Under the pieces are notes generated by a model. That model made no database searches. It had not been told where the DNA came from and saw only the letters and a program-made list of their open reading frames with translations. Positions 34,272 to 45,555 of a DNA stretch of 64,000 nucleotides are shown in pieces. Source of the stretch: Pseudisothecium myosuroides (Eukaryota; Streptophyta; Bryopsida; Hypnales; Lembophyllaceae). Made by a program: the position numbers and the translations under genes. Numbering within the stretch: the stretch's first letter is position 1; each line of letters begins with the position of its first letter. Where the stretch lies: contig OX637288.1 of assembly GCA_951799445.1 (NCBI GenBank), positions 30,359,288 through 30,423,287 on the forward strand, in the 5' to 3' direction.

Positions 34272-36707
34272 TTACAGCGGCAAATTGGGCTCAACTGCCG
34301 CCCTCCCTTCAACTCCAATTCGGGCCGGCCTGGTGACTCTGAGCGACCATTTCTTCTGTATATGGACTTTTAGGAAGCACCGGTCCACGCACATGTGTGC
34401 CCTACCGCATGTTGTGCAACGAAAACGGGTCTTCTTCTTACACACAATACAACGGCGACGAAGGGTCAATCTTTGGCTACTGTAGTGGATGGCAATATTG
34501 TGTTTGAGGCAAGCGACCTTGCACATGCATGGCTAGTCTAGCCAAGGGGCGATTAGGCTCTGTGCAACATCCATGTGGAATGGAAGTCGAGCCTTGTACA
34601 CTTTCTCCTGACATGTGAGTCTATCATTCTTCAATAAGATCCAGGCATTGTTCAGCCAACAATCCATTGTGAAGAAAAAGTGTTTGTGCCACCATTTGTG
34701 AGAATGGAACTGCACGCTATAGTTAGTGCGCATCTGATCCACAACATCGACCCCGCGCATATGGCTCTGGTATTCCACTTGCTGCGGAGTTGAAGAGATT
34801 GGTTCGCGCGTACCATTCACCCAACGCATCGAACGAGCCCCCTCTGCTACAGGATCAGCCAATGTGGACAAGATGTAAACGGGCTTTGAGTCGTACCAGC
34901 ATGTGCATGCCATGCGGCGTTGTGCATGCATTCTCCAAATCAAGGTTCCCCGCGGATGCTCGCCTCTCTTATGTCCAAGAAGAGACGTTGGCAGCCCAAT
35001 CCGGTTCTCCCTCACCGTACCCGTCGCCCATATCCCTCTCTGCAGCAAGTCTTCCAACAACTGCGGTGATGTGAACCAATTGTCGCATACCACCGTGTGG
35101 CCTACATTGTCCAACCCCACCGTGAGCTCACGAACAATGCGCTCACCCTGTCGATTCTCTGGAACTCCTGAAGCTCCCACATACGGAATGAGGTTGAAGA
35201 TATAGTGTGAAGGGTTGCACACTGTTGCGAAGAATTTGAAGCCGTACTTCGTAGGCTTCGCTGGCATATGCTGACGAAAGCCGGAGTAGTGACCACGGTA
35301 AGCTACCATGATCTCATCACATGTTATAAACTTGTCGGGGTTGTAGAGAGCCCTTGACTTGCTGATGAAGTCATCAATGACCCACCTGACCTTTGCAAGT
35401 TTGTCGTACCTCGGAGACTCTTTATTGGTGTCGATGGTTTGGTTGTCCACGAGATGAAGGCATCGCAGCAGGGACTCGAACTGGTTCCTTGTAAACACGC
35501 GTGGTATCACCGAGCAGTGCATGAATTCACTCTTCTTCCAGTAGTCCCTGATGGTGGGCATGAGTTTCACACCCATAAGGATGCTGACGCCAATGAACGC
35601 ACGCATTTCCAGAGTACAGGTCGGCACCCAGTGCAGACCCCCGTTTGAATGGTGGGAGCGCCCCGTCCCCCTCTACTTCGCGTATAAATTAGTTTGATGA
35701 ACCATCCTCGTAACTACCGCTTCATCAAAGAACTGCTGGAAGAACTCGAGTGCCGTCGGCCTTTTGCGATCGCACCTAGCTTTTGGCCCCGGATGTGGAC
35801 CATGAAAGGAAACACGGTCGCCAAGAAGCGTTGTATCCGTGCACTGCCAGTACCGATCGTGGTATCGCGCTCTGAAATTTAGTTCGTCCAAATCTCCATC
35901 GTTCTCATAAAAGCCAATCTCGTGGTTCAGGTCAACACTTCCCTCCACATTGGATGACTCCGAATCGTTGTACTCAAGTGACGACTGGTCACCCTCAAAG
36001 TCACAGAACGCTCCCCACCACTCTGTGTCGGAGCTGTCATCACTCCCAGCGTCGGTGGAGCCCCGGGCTGCCGTCTCCTCGTCAACCAATTCCCCTGCTA
36101 CGACAACGTGTCGTTCATTTGCATGCGATGTGCTCCCCCGATTCAAGTCCCGCGGCTTGGCAAGCACGTCCTCATCCAAGCGCTGCGTCTCAAATTCGGG
36201 AATAGAGTCGCCTTGTGAGGCCTCATCCGCCCTGACTGCAGGACCAGCATCGTTTGGTGGACGCTCAGCTGCAATCTGGGTGCCTAGAACCCTGCAATCA
36301 GCAACCTTGACCTTTCGTCTGCCTATACTCCCCTGAAAGATGACAAAGTAGAAGGGCACTCCCTTCTCCTGCCACCGTTGTTGGGGTTCACCTATAACTT
36401 CCGTCACGCCTCCACAATCGGCTGCATTGAACCCCAGTATTGATAGGGACACCCACACAGCGGCTGGCAAGGCTCGCATGGACGGTGTCCTCCATGGGCC
36501 CTCCAACCGCGGCAATTGAGCATTAGTATCGCTTCCTTCTTCACGGTTTCTGTTCCCTTGATTTTGTAGCCATTCTTGCACTCGAGTTGAGGCAGCAAAT
36601 GCAGGAAGTAGTCCCCGAGCAGCGGCTGGAAAACAAGGAGGTCCACCTGCGTGACCACCCCTGCAAAAATGCACCACATGAGTACGCTTGTTGAGCTCAA
36701 TGACCAC
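34272..36707 (-). pseudogene. piggyBac transposase (DDE_Tnp_1_7) with two in-frame amber codons
   Basis: One continuous minus-strand frame reads from about 36707 to 34272, interrupted by TAG at 35673-35675 and TAG at 34533-34535. The N-terminal part is acidic and disordered, then reaches a conserved HGPHPGPK...FFQQFFDEAV...TNLYAK region, as in piggyBac proteins. After the first stop come WVPTCTLEMRAFIGVSILMG and the catalytic region. Counting from the Met at 35627, aspartates lie at D104 (ITCDEIMVAYRG), D182 (VVCDNWFTS) and D294/D297 (RGVDVVDQMR), the expected DDD triad sites. After the second stop comes a cysteine-rich domain (RRRCIVCKKKTRFRCTTC), typical of the C-terminal end-binding zinc finger. 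Both stops sit where a glutamine codon (CAG) would fit. The most N-terminal part may begin at an acceptor AG near 36660, and its true frame is uncertain. Confidence 0.85.
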
Positions 36708-36925
36708 ATATCGTGTGTGCCAGAGCTACCAAACTACAGAGACAATGGATCGAAGTTACAATACAGCAATGAATGGAAAATAATGGTCTACATTCCGTGA
36801 TGTCCTAATGTGAAAATGTGGATAAGCATGGCCTCCATATGAACTTGTTAGGGATTTGCAGTATTGTGCAGCATTAGATTTCTTCCAGCAATACAGGAAA
36901 AGGTGAAGGAGCCCCTACAAGAAAC

Positions 36926-38469
36926 TCACCGGCGAGGGCTGAGTCGCTGACGGCGGCGATGGTGACCCAGAGCGGAATTCAGCGAAAAATTTGGCAATGG
37001 AGATGCTCGTACCCCGCTTGTTGCGCCCTGTGGTGCAAGCGATGTCGGGCTGCTTGATGCAGGATCACTTGCCGGGCAAGTTGGATGCCGCAAGCTGTGC
37101 GGAGAGCGCACGCTCGACTGAATGGAAGGTGGCGACCAGCCTAATGGTGGCCTCCTGTCGTCGGGTACATTGAGATCTCCGTCGCTGTCCGATGAAGAAT
37201 CCTGCTGAATTGCCCTGCCTCGTTCAGCACCCCTCCCTCGCCTAGGTGCACGCACCCTCCCTCGACCAGAAGCCCAACCCCTGCCTTGACTTTCCACTGG
37301 TGAATTGCGTCCCGAATTGCGTCCCAAATTGCGTCTCGAATTGCCTGTTCCAACAGCAGGTGGCCTACCGCCCCTGCCAAGAATGTCTACGGGTGAATTG
37401 TATCCCGTGCAGTTGCCCATGCTTGTCCCCGCTCCAGGGCACCCTGTCGATGCTCCTCGTCCTCTACTTGTAGTTTGTATTGCCGAATGGGCTGCTCCAA
37501 CAGCAGATGCCCTACCTCACGGTCCGCCAACTCCTCGAGCCGCTCCTCGTCCTCGCCCCCGAACTGATTGAGTTGCCCTCTCAGTGTGTGGCCCATTGTC
37601 CAGGACGCCATGAATTGCTTCTCGGCAATTGCCCCCAGCATGGCCTTCATCCGGTAGACCTGAAGCGTCCTTGCGCGCATTACCGTCACCTTCGCTATTC
37701 GACAGTGGTGGACGATTCAAGTCCAGCCCCCGTGATGGCTGGTTCCTATCAAAATTGGAGGCTTTCGGCAGTGATTCTTCCCTCTGCCGCCCACGCCCTG
37801 CATTCCCCCCCGAGCCCCGGATCCCCAACCCCCCCTACGCGACCACGTGGTCGGCCGCGCCCCCGATTGGCAGGAGGCTCAAGGTGAATCTGCCGTCCCT
37901 GCGAGGTCTGGACGGGAGCTTCTATGAGCAGGGCCTCGCGAAGTTGGTGTATTCCTTCCTCGCTGGCAAATTGCGTAGGGTGCAATCTGTCGTCGGACCC
38001 GGCCATATTCTCGGGCTGTTGCATTGGCGCGTCGCCCTGCCAATGCACCTCCCTGCCTCGATCCCTCCTCGCAGCCTGCTGTATCTCCCGCACTTGGCGA
38101 AGGCCACCATTTGGCACAAATGAATTCGTTCACCGCGTCTAGCAATCCGTCCGGGTGGCCTTCCGGAAGCCGCTCATGGACGCCCAGGACTCTGAAACAT
38201 TGCCTACGGAAAAGATATCTCTATGAATTGCCGTCGAGCTTGGAGGGCCAATAGTGATTCGAATGAGGTTCAGCCAATCCAAGCAGAAACTCCTCCTGTA
38301 AACAAGATTTGAGCTTTTGAACCACCTCCGGTGTGGCGTGGTGTCGTGTCTCCGCCGAATGTTGCAGTATGGTCTCAATTTGTTCGACTTCAAGCGGCGA
38401 GGCTCTGGAAGATCGAAGTGGGATCCCCGTGTCTGAAGGTGGTCTCTCTTCGTCGCCTACGTTCGCCAT
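36926..38469 (-). CDS. Arg/Gly/Pro-rich frames upstream of the transposase, possible first exons or second protein
   Basis: Minus-strand frames occur at 38469-38221, 38145-37879, 38117-37749, 37828-37517 and 37420-36926. The first starts MANVGDEERPPSDTG and holds an amphipathic helical stretch, then a TAG at 38221; the same frame continues to LLDAVNEFICAKWWP. A later frame has GRGRPRGR, an AT-hook-like core, and RG-rich segments. Short direct repeats (variants of 'gaattgcgtcc') at about 37303-37345 create repetitive Arg/Asn coding. These could be 5' exons of the transposase gene, a separate DNA-binding protein, or decayed coding sequence. No family is recognised. Confidence 0.3.
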
Positions 38470-39144
38470 TGCAACGACACTCGCACGCTGTAGTCACAAC
38501 CAAAACCGCCGCCGACTCCTGTACCGCACCCTCCTCAAAGAGCTTCGTGGGCGCCCACTCCTCCGACGCTGATGGCCAAGAACGTACGCCCCTCCTCTTG
38601 TTGTCCGCCACTCACTTTCTCAACAAATTCCGGCAACGGTAAGACCCCTCACCGCTACGAAGCCCTAAATTGGTGCAAGTAAAATTCCGCAGCTGTAGCG
38701 CCACTCTTGTAACTCGCGCAGCCTACAATCTTACGTTTCAATTCAATCCGTTGCACGCAAGCAAAACCAAGCTCTCGCAGCTAAACCCCTCGCGCTTCGT
38801 CTGAGTTGCTGCTCGCTGACAGAGCTGGGTGGAAGAAGGAATTGGCGGTCTCGCCTAGTCATCGCGAGGTCGCGCCAAATTGCCCAACGGCCGGTCACCG
38901 TCCCCAACCGGTATTCCCGGTGGCTCTGGGGGACACAATTCTCCCAAAAGCGAGAAAACGCTGTTCCACTCCCCTGAATCATGGCTACTCCTGCCACGTA
39001 CCAAACCCAAACCCACATCGCCCACTACACTCTATCACTGAAAGACCCCCTTCGTACACTGTACTTCAATTCCAGGCAGTACAACCACGACCCAGTTCGC
39101 AATTCTGAATTTAGAAATTGGGGGAGGCCACATTCTGTCCTGTG

Positions 39145-39157
39145 GGGCGCTCAGGGG
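39145..39157 (-). repeat. Right terminal inverted repeat of the piggyBac element
   Basis: GGGCGCTCAGGGG next to TTAA (39158-39161), reverse complement of the left end. Confidence 0.9.
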
Positions 39158-39161
39158 TTAA

Positions 39162-39448
39162 AGGACTATTTAGTTCTTGGAAAAGTACTTTGGAGAATTT
39201 TAAAAGGAATTCTAGGACATGGATTTATAAATTTGGATAAGTCAACAATGAAATTATGAAAGTGGTCAAGAAGATGTGCAAGAAACGTAGTCATCTAGGT
39301 GGAGAATCTTGATGATGTGGCATTAAGCCATTGGCCCACAGAATCCTAGTTATCCAATGGTAATTTGAAGCCCTTGTAACATTTGATACAAGCTATCAAC
39401 CGATACATTAGGAAAAAGCAAACAAAGTAGTAGGAAAAACATTGCACA
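39162..39448. other. Spacer
   Basis: AT-rich flank of the piggyBac element. No gene or repeat is recognised. Confidence 0.35.
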
Positions 39449-39749
39449 CATTAGAGAAGATTTTGGCTTCTAAGAGCTCGCGAGTTCCCGGACTGTGGGA
39501 ACTCTGCAAGACTGCTGAAACGCTGCCACATGGCTAGTCCGACGTGGCCGAGCGACTGCCACATCATTTTTTAATTTTTTAATTTTTTTAAAATTTTTTA
39601 ATTTTTAGTATTCTTTTAACATTTTAAGAACTTTTTTTTTTTTTTTTTTTAATTTTTTTAATAATTTTTTTTTCTGACATCGGGGGCTGGTTCCCAGCAT
39701 TGGGAACAGCCCTGAAACGGTCTTCCAGACGGCCAGATCTCCTCTAATG
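39449..39749. mobile_element. MITE of the ATTAG-GAGATTTG family, copy 3
   Basis: The left end is CATTAGAGAAGATTTTGGC; the right end in reverse complement is CATTAGAGGAGATCTGGCC. The core has the 'gtggccgagcgactgccacatca' block and long T/A runs, as in the copies at 8713 and 18455. Length is 301 bp. Confidence 0.5.
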
Positions 39750-39767
39750 TTTGTGTTTCTTTGTTAA

Positions 39768-40363
39768 CCTCTAAAGGACCATAAGGCCACCACATGGCTT
39801 CTACAACTACATTTGTTAAAAATTTGATATGTGAACATCACTATCACTTTGTAAACAACAAAGAGACCTTAGATGATTTTCTCTGCTGAATCCATCGGCA
39901 CAATCTGATCGAGAAATGATTGAGTATGCAATTTTTGGTGAATTTTTTGAGAATGAAAAAGGCATTGTGGGCCGTTACTTCACATTCTCATATCTTTTTT
40001 TTCTACACCTCAAAACAATTTGAAAAAAATTGCACATCAATATTATAATGATATACATATGTGGGAAAAAAATCAGAATTTTTGGAGCACTTTTGAGCGT
40101 TCCAATTCCAACTTTTTGATTTCAGTGTATATAGAAAGTACTCCCTAACCGAACATCTTTCATCAATCTTGTCAATGGTGGCATTTTTTCAAAAATTGTG
40201 CGAATATGTCAATTTTTTTTCCATTGAAAAGCTAAATAAGTCTTGTTTCATTTCAATGGTGGCAATCATCAAAATTATTCTACACAAATGAGGAATTATG
40301 CTTGTTACAAGAGCTAGTCAAGAAAACAAGGACTATGCTCAAACATCCCCGGTCCTTTAGGGA
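39768..40363. mobile_element. TTAA-flanked MITE, 596 bp
   Basis: TTAA lies at 39764-39767 and 40364-40367. The ends are CCTCTAAAGGACCATAAGG and, in reverse complement, TCCCTAAAGGACCGGGGATG. Confidence 0.6.
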
Positions 40364-40428
40364 TTAACACAATATCCGATAAACACTACCATTTTTGGCA
40401 AAGTTTTGTCATGGAAGCTCTTCATTAA

Positions 40429-41397
40429 CCCCTCACCGCCCAAGGCCGTTTTGGGTTCAAAAACATCACTGCTTTTGAAGTCATACAGATCTAAATGTCA
40501 CTAAGCTATAGAGATCTTAACCGTACAATCTTGTAGTGTACATGTTGTAAATGATGTGTATCAAATTTGAAGTCATTTGACCGAATAGATTGCGAGATTA
40601 TAATGTTTTAGTGTTGAAAAAGGATGCTGAAATTTTCCTAAAAACACATTTAGAGGCGAAATTTGATTTCTAAACTTGATCAAATGAAAAAACTTTAAAC
40701 TATAAAGTGATTCAAAACCAACATACAAACATATTGATGAAAAAAATATCATTCAATTGACTCAATGTGCTTGCAAAATAGCTTGCAAATGTCAAAAAAT
40801 AGGCAAGAAAAGTTGCAGAATACATAGACGAGGCTGAACCTCCTTCTACTAAAATGCTTCTCAATCATTCATAACTTCTTGGATTGATATGAAATTTTAG
40901 CCACACAAACTAGACTAGTATGCACAACTTTTTCAAAAAAATTTATTGGAAATGGACATTGTATGAAGAAGATACAAGACGCCAAAGTTCACTGTAGTCC
41001 AAGAATGTCGGGACTTTGAATTTCGAATTGCTCCCAAACATTTAAAACAACTTGGATTGACGTGAAAATTTTACCACAATAACTAGACTTCAAGGGGAAT
41101 ATAACTCAACAAATTTTATTAAAATCGAACAACGGATGAAGGAGATACAAGCCCCCAAAGTTGCAGCCATGAATTGCACTTTGGTGAATCAAATTGAACC
41201 TATGAACTTCGATTGGCTTCCGAAAAATCATTACCTCTTGAATTGATCTGAAAATTTTACCACACAAACTAGAAGAGAAGGCGCAAATTTCTCAACAAGT
41301 TTTATTGAATTTAGACATCGGATGCAAAAGTTACAATACTTTGAATTGGACTTGAAACTGTGTGAGGACACTTTGGGGCCCCTTGGGCGGTGAGGGG
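40429..41397. mobile_element. TTAA-flanked MITE with 17-bp perfect ends and internal triplication
   Basis: TTAA lies at 40425-40428 and 41398-41401. CCCCTCACCGCCCAAGG at the left is perfectly inverted at 41381-41397. The first 14 bases differ from the autonomous piggyBac end only at two positions. Three diverged units of about 165-185 bp start near 40885, 41048 and 41234, each with 'ttggattga..tgaaa.tttta.c' then 'aactaga' and 'ga..ga.acaa'. Confidence 0.8.
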
Positions 41398-41401
41398 TTA
41401 A

Positions 41402-41952
41402 CAATCACTATATGAAAATAGACAAAATTTCAAAATTATTTGAATGTCCAAACAATTAAGCTGTCTAATTCTATCAAATCATAAATTGTAATAAGTTGTA
41501 AAATCTACCAAAATCTACATACCTCAAAGACGGATGAATCAATGTATTGTATGATCATCAAATTTGTACGCAACAATTTTTACTCAAATTGAGTATGTAC
41601 AATTGAAAAATTAATTCTACAGCAATGGTTTAGCAATCTAAAAAAACATATATAAAAAAGATTGTTTGATCATGTTGAATGACAACAAAAAGGTAACATG
41701 TAGTAGTTCATAGTTGCAAATATAGAATGGAAATGATTTGTATAAAAAAAATAACAATTTTAATGTTAGTAAAATGATCAAAAATTAAAAAAACAAATAA
41801 ATTCAAATAACACATTAAAAATATTGGAAATGAAAAGCTATAGCAATTTATCAATATTCAAACAAAGTGTTTATTTTTCTTTGATTTTTGAACCATGTTG
41901 TAGTTAACAAAAATACAAAAGGTAGCATTGTGAACATTGTTGAAAAGAGATG
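41402..41952. other. AT-rich spacer, nothing recognised
   Basis: No open frame or bounded repeat. Confidence 0.35.
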
Positions 41953-41956
41953 TTAA

Positions 41957-42716
41957 CCCCTAAAGTTCCAAGGCCTTTTTTCTGCCAAAAAACACTCAAA
42001 GCTGCCATTTCTATGCAAAAAGTTAAAAAAATTGAAAAATGTTTTTTTTTCACATTTAACCGTAGGATCTTACACCTAGCTAGTATGAGAGTGTGTGGAA
42101 AAAATTTCAGAATTTTTGACCGCACAGATCGCAAGATATTTGCATTTAAAGTGAAAAAAACAAGTTTTTCAGCACATTGCGGGATTAGTTTTTTTTACTT
42201 TGAACATTTTTAACTTAAAATTTTTGCACTATAGAGTTTTGAGCTTTAAATCTTCATAGTGAAGAATTGAGTTGAGAGTCTAGAAAAAAAAATTCAAAAA
42301 AACTTAATTATCATTCTTAAAAAAATTGTTAAGTAGAAATAGGTACGAGATAGAAGGAAAATCTAAAATATTCATATATTTTAAATGGAATTAAAATGCA
42401 CTAATCCCAACGGTGAGATTTTTCTAGCAAGTAAACTAAACCATGCAAAAAAAAATTGAAAAATTTGAAAAATTGCATTCAGAAATAAATCCTACAAGTT
42501 ATTTTTTCCAGGAAGATGCTCTAATTGCCCGAAAAACAAGAACGTCCATAACTTTCTCATAACATATCCAAATGAAATGAATCAAAGCTTTCCCACAAAG
42601 CTAATCAGCTTTTCTAACTCCAAAAAAAGTTTCAGAAAATCAAAAGAAAATTTCAGCCCGTAGGTACCTGCCCGAAAATGCATTTGTCTTCCGAAGGGAC
42701 AATGGTCCTTTAGGGG
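41957..42716. mobile_element. TTAA-flanked piggyBac-like MITE, 760 bp
   Basis: TTAA lies at 41953-41956 and 42717-42720. The ends are CCCCTAAAGTTCCAAGGCC and, in reverse complement, CCCCTAAAGGACCATTGTCC. It is collinear with 4420-5321, sharing 'ctgccatttctatg', 'ggatcttacacctagctag' and the same right 200 bp. A short open frame at 41950-42213 is incidental. Confidence 0.7.
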
Positions 42717-42720
42717 TTAA

Positions 42721-44671
42721 TAAAGATAGGGGTGTTAGGGTCAAGGTTAGGGTGTTCTCTATATATAAGAACTTCATCAATAGATTGAGAATAAAAGTTT
42801 GCACCAATAAGTTCATTTAGCTGCTGACTACAAGAGGTAGTATATTCTAATTGTTCTCATATAATTCCATAGAATGAAGAACAATAATATATTTATTTGA
42901 AGTAGTCCCAAGGGTTGTATTAATAACTACGGTATTTTTAACTTGGAAAGAGCCAGAAGCACTAATTAGTGTATTGCGAGGTGTATTGTTAGCACTACAT
43001 TGTTTACCTCATAGTGCATGTAATTGATGTGAATCATTAATTTTGGTAGAAATAGTATCAACTTTGTTAGAACAATGTTCATCCCATTGGCTACCTTGGC
43101 CATCTTTATGAGTAGAAGGAATTCTACATGAGTTTTTTCCTTATCAAAAGCTTGGCTTAATTCCAACAACTTCTCAAATGCTATTATCCAAAAGGTTGCA
43201 TCCGCAAGCATCAATCATCTTATCCATACAAGTTGATTTCTCTTTTAAAATGGGATTTGAAGAGAAGTTCATTACATCTATTTGGATAGTCTTTCCATCA
43301 TTAGGAACTATAATTGATGATTCAAAGTCTGGAAGCATAAAGCGCCCAACTGAAGAATAACAAATTATTGATGTAGAATAAATCAAATGTGTACCAAAAC
43401 TCAAAGGTGTTTTGTTCTACACCAGTTTAATCTTTGGTCAAAATCTCCAAGTACAGCATTAAAGGGTTGAACATTTTCTATTAGCAATCCTCGCCCACCA
43501 TGATTGTTGATGTTGTTTTCAATGATAAAGCCTTGACTACTTTAAGTGTATGCATTCTCTTTTTGAAGCTAGAAACAAGACTCATGCGAAGACTTGTACA
43601 TGTTCAGGTGAGAATTTCAAAAGACCAAAAGTGACATAATTTATTCTATAAGATTGAATGACATTCCAACTACATCTTTGTAACATTTGCAAAAGATAGA
43701 ATGTCCATTCTGATCCAATGCATACATGTAAACTTACCAAATGCACTTGTCATTGTAGTACCAATGGAAGTAGTGCCACTACAATTCCTCACAAATTATT
43801 GTTCTAGTTGCAAAAAAGTTTGGAGCACTGCAATAAATTTTATTTCATTGCTTAAGAAGAATGAAAAAAAGTTTGAAGTGCACTCAATTGTCGTTTTTAA
43901 ATAAGAACAAGCACCCACATAACATCAGCTAGGTCCATTGTTCCTAAAGGAGTAACACTACCGGTACTAGAAAAGAAGGCCCAAATTAACACAATTTTTG
44001 TTGAATTGTATTGATAGTAACTATCCGCATTGCGAAAATGGCAATTTTGCATGACCCATTTTGAAATTCAACATAGATTTCCTAAACGTATTATTTGTGA
44101 GCATGTTTGGTACATGAGCCTAAGATCAACTGCCACATCATCAAATATTATTATTATTATTATTGTTGTTATTATTATTTTTAATAATAATACCAAAAAA
44201 TGATTATTACTCAAAAATGCGCTACGTAGACTGCTACAGAGGTACAACCTACCATGCAAATAGGGATTCCATGTCAGTACCCAACACGTGTACACCTAAA
44301 AGTGATTTTAAAGTTTAAAAAATAGATTTTGCACTTCAAAATTTAATTAAAAAAAAAATCAGCACTACATTTGAAGCAATTCAAAATGGTTTAAAAATTG
44401 AACTTTAAATGCCACTTACTAAGGTATTTGAAAAGAGAAGAAGACAAGGCCTTTACAAAAGTGGAATGGTACAACGTAAGACAACCCACATGGGATATGT
44501 AAATGAACATTAGTAGGAGCTCAACTGCTCATAGTTAAGTCAAAAATAGGAATTGTGGTTAAGGTAGAATTTCAGACCTCATTTAGGAAATGTAGAATAA
44601 TTTCTTCTAGAAAACTTTGAGATAAATTAATGTAGGAAATCAAGCTATATTTCATCTACAAAAAATCCGTT
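42721..44671. other. AT-rich region with decayed minus-strand open frames
   Basis: Minus-strand frames at 42966-43214 and 43174-43404 read in adjacent frames and look like pieces of one degraded coding sequence. No domain is recognised. An (ATT)n microsatellite lies at about 44142-44185. Confidence 0.25.
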
Positions 44672-44804
44672 TGAGATTTCAAGCCTCCAATCAAAAGTTA
44701 TGGACAAATTTCAAAGAGAATGTTTGAAATTGTCAAAGAAAATGTCCCTTCCAATGCTTCCCTAAAATTTGTTCATAACTTTTGATTGGAGGCTTGAAAT
44801 CTCA
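44672..44804. mobile_element. Foldback element, copy 1
   Basis: TGAGATTTCAAGCCTCCAAT at 44672 opens a 40-bp arm that is inverted at 44765-44804 with one mismatch, around a ~53-base loop. The same arm sequence, diverged, forms the hairpin at 46773-46912. Confidence 0.6.
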
Positions 44805-45406
44805 TGAGGACATTCATCCTATGTGGCATAATTAACAAAATTATGCTAAAAAGTGTCCAAGATAAGACATCCTAACCAACCTTGTTTATTGACAAAACTA
44901 CTATACTAAATCTTTGCTGGAATGGACATCAATTTCTCTAGTAGTGTAAAGAAACACGCAGAGAGTTTGGTCAATGGTTTCCAAGGTTAAAGAATGGGTT
45001 TTTGTTAGAGTTCAAGCTAGCAACTCTTTTAAAGATATATATATATTTTTTTAAATTTGAAATTTTGCCCATGCAACCTTGTGAAAGTCAATATTCAAAA
45101 TACAAAATGTCTACATTGGCAATCCAGGATTGGACAAGAATTTTTTTGTATATTGGTGCTCATTTTCTAGTTAGCAATTCTTGTGAATTCATCTAAATTT
45201 TATGAAGATTATTGCAAGAAAATATAGGATAAAATTTCTTGTGTTAATTTGAGCATTTCAACATAATTATGAAGTGCAATTTTTGGGATATTGGTATAGA
45301 GATGAGGAGAGATCTTTAAAAATAATTGCAAAATTTGCTAAGATATATATTTATCATTACGTAAGAATTTTTTATGCAATTTTTAAGTGGAAGGTTATAG
45401 ACCACT
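44805..45406. other. AT-rich spacer, nothing recognised
   Basis: The open frame at 45002-45196 has no domain. Confidence 0.3.
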
Positions 45407-45555
45407 CACTACAAGTGAACAATGTCAATTCGAATATTTTGAGTTAATTTGGACATGTTTAGTTAATTTAAACATGTCAATTTAGACATTTTTTTATCAA
45501 TTCAGACATAGTTAGTTAATTTGGACGTGTCAATTCGGACGTTTTTTTTGTAGTG
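45407..45555. mobile_element. CACTA-type MITE, 149 bp
   Basis: The left end is CACTACAAGTG and the right end is TTTTTTTTGTAGTG, giving CACTACAA at both termini. The arms share 'tcaattcg.a' next to the ends. Internal direct repeats of 'agttaatttggacatg' type are present. The flanking trinucleotides (ACT, TGT) are not identical. Confidence 0.45.

Larger units (their letters stand above)
33233..39157 (-). mobile_element. Complete piggyBac superfamily transposon, 5.9 kb
   Basis: The left end CCCCTGAGCGCCC (33233-33245) is a perfect inverted match to GGGCGCTCAGGGG (39145-39157). TTAA flanks both sides, at 33229-33232 and 39158-39161; TTAA is the invariant piggyBac target. The element is GC-rich within AT-rich DNA and encodes a piggyBac transposase on its minus strand, plus upstream Arg/Gly-rich frames. 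The coding frame carries two in-frame amber codons, so this copy is probably inactive. It may still be recent, because both ends are intact. Confidence 0.9.

Noticed and set aside
34533..35675. Amber codon read-through or a reassigned genetic code
   Set aside because: The three intact host genes end normally, one of them (SCCPDH) with TAG, and the stops lie only in transposon genes.
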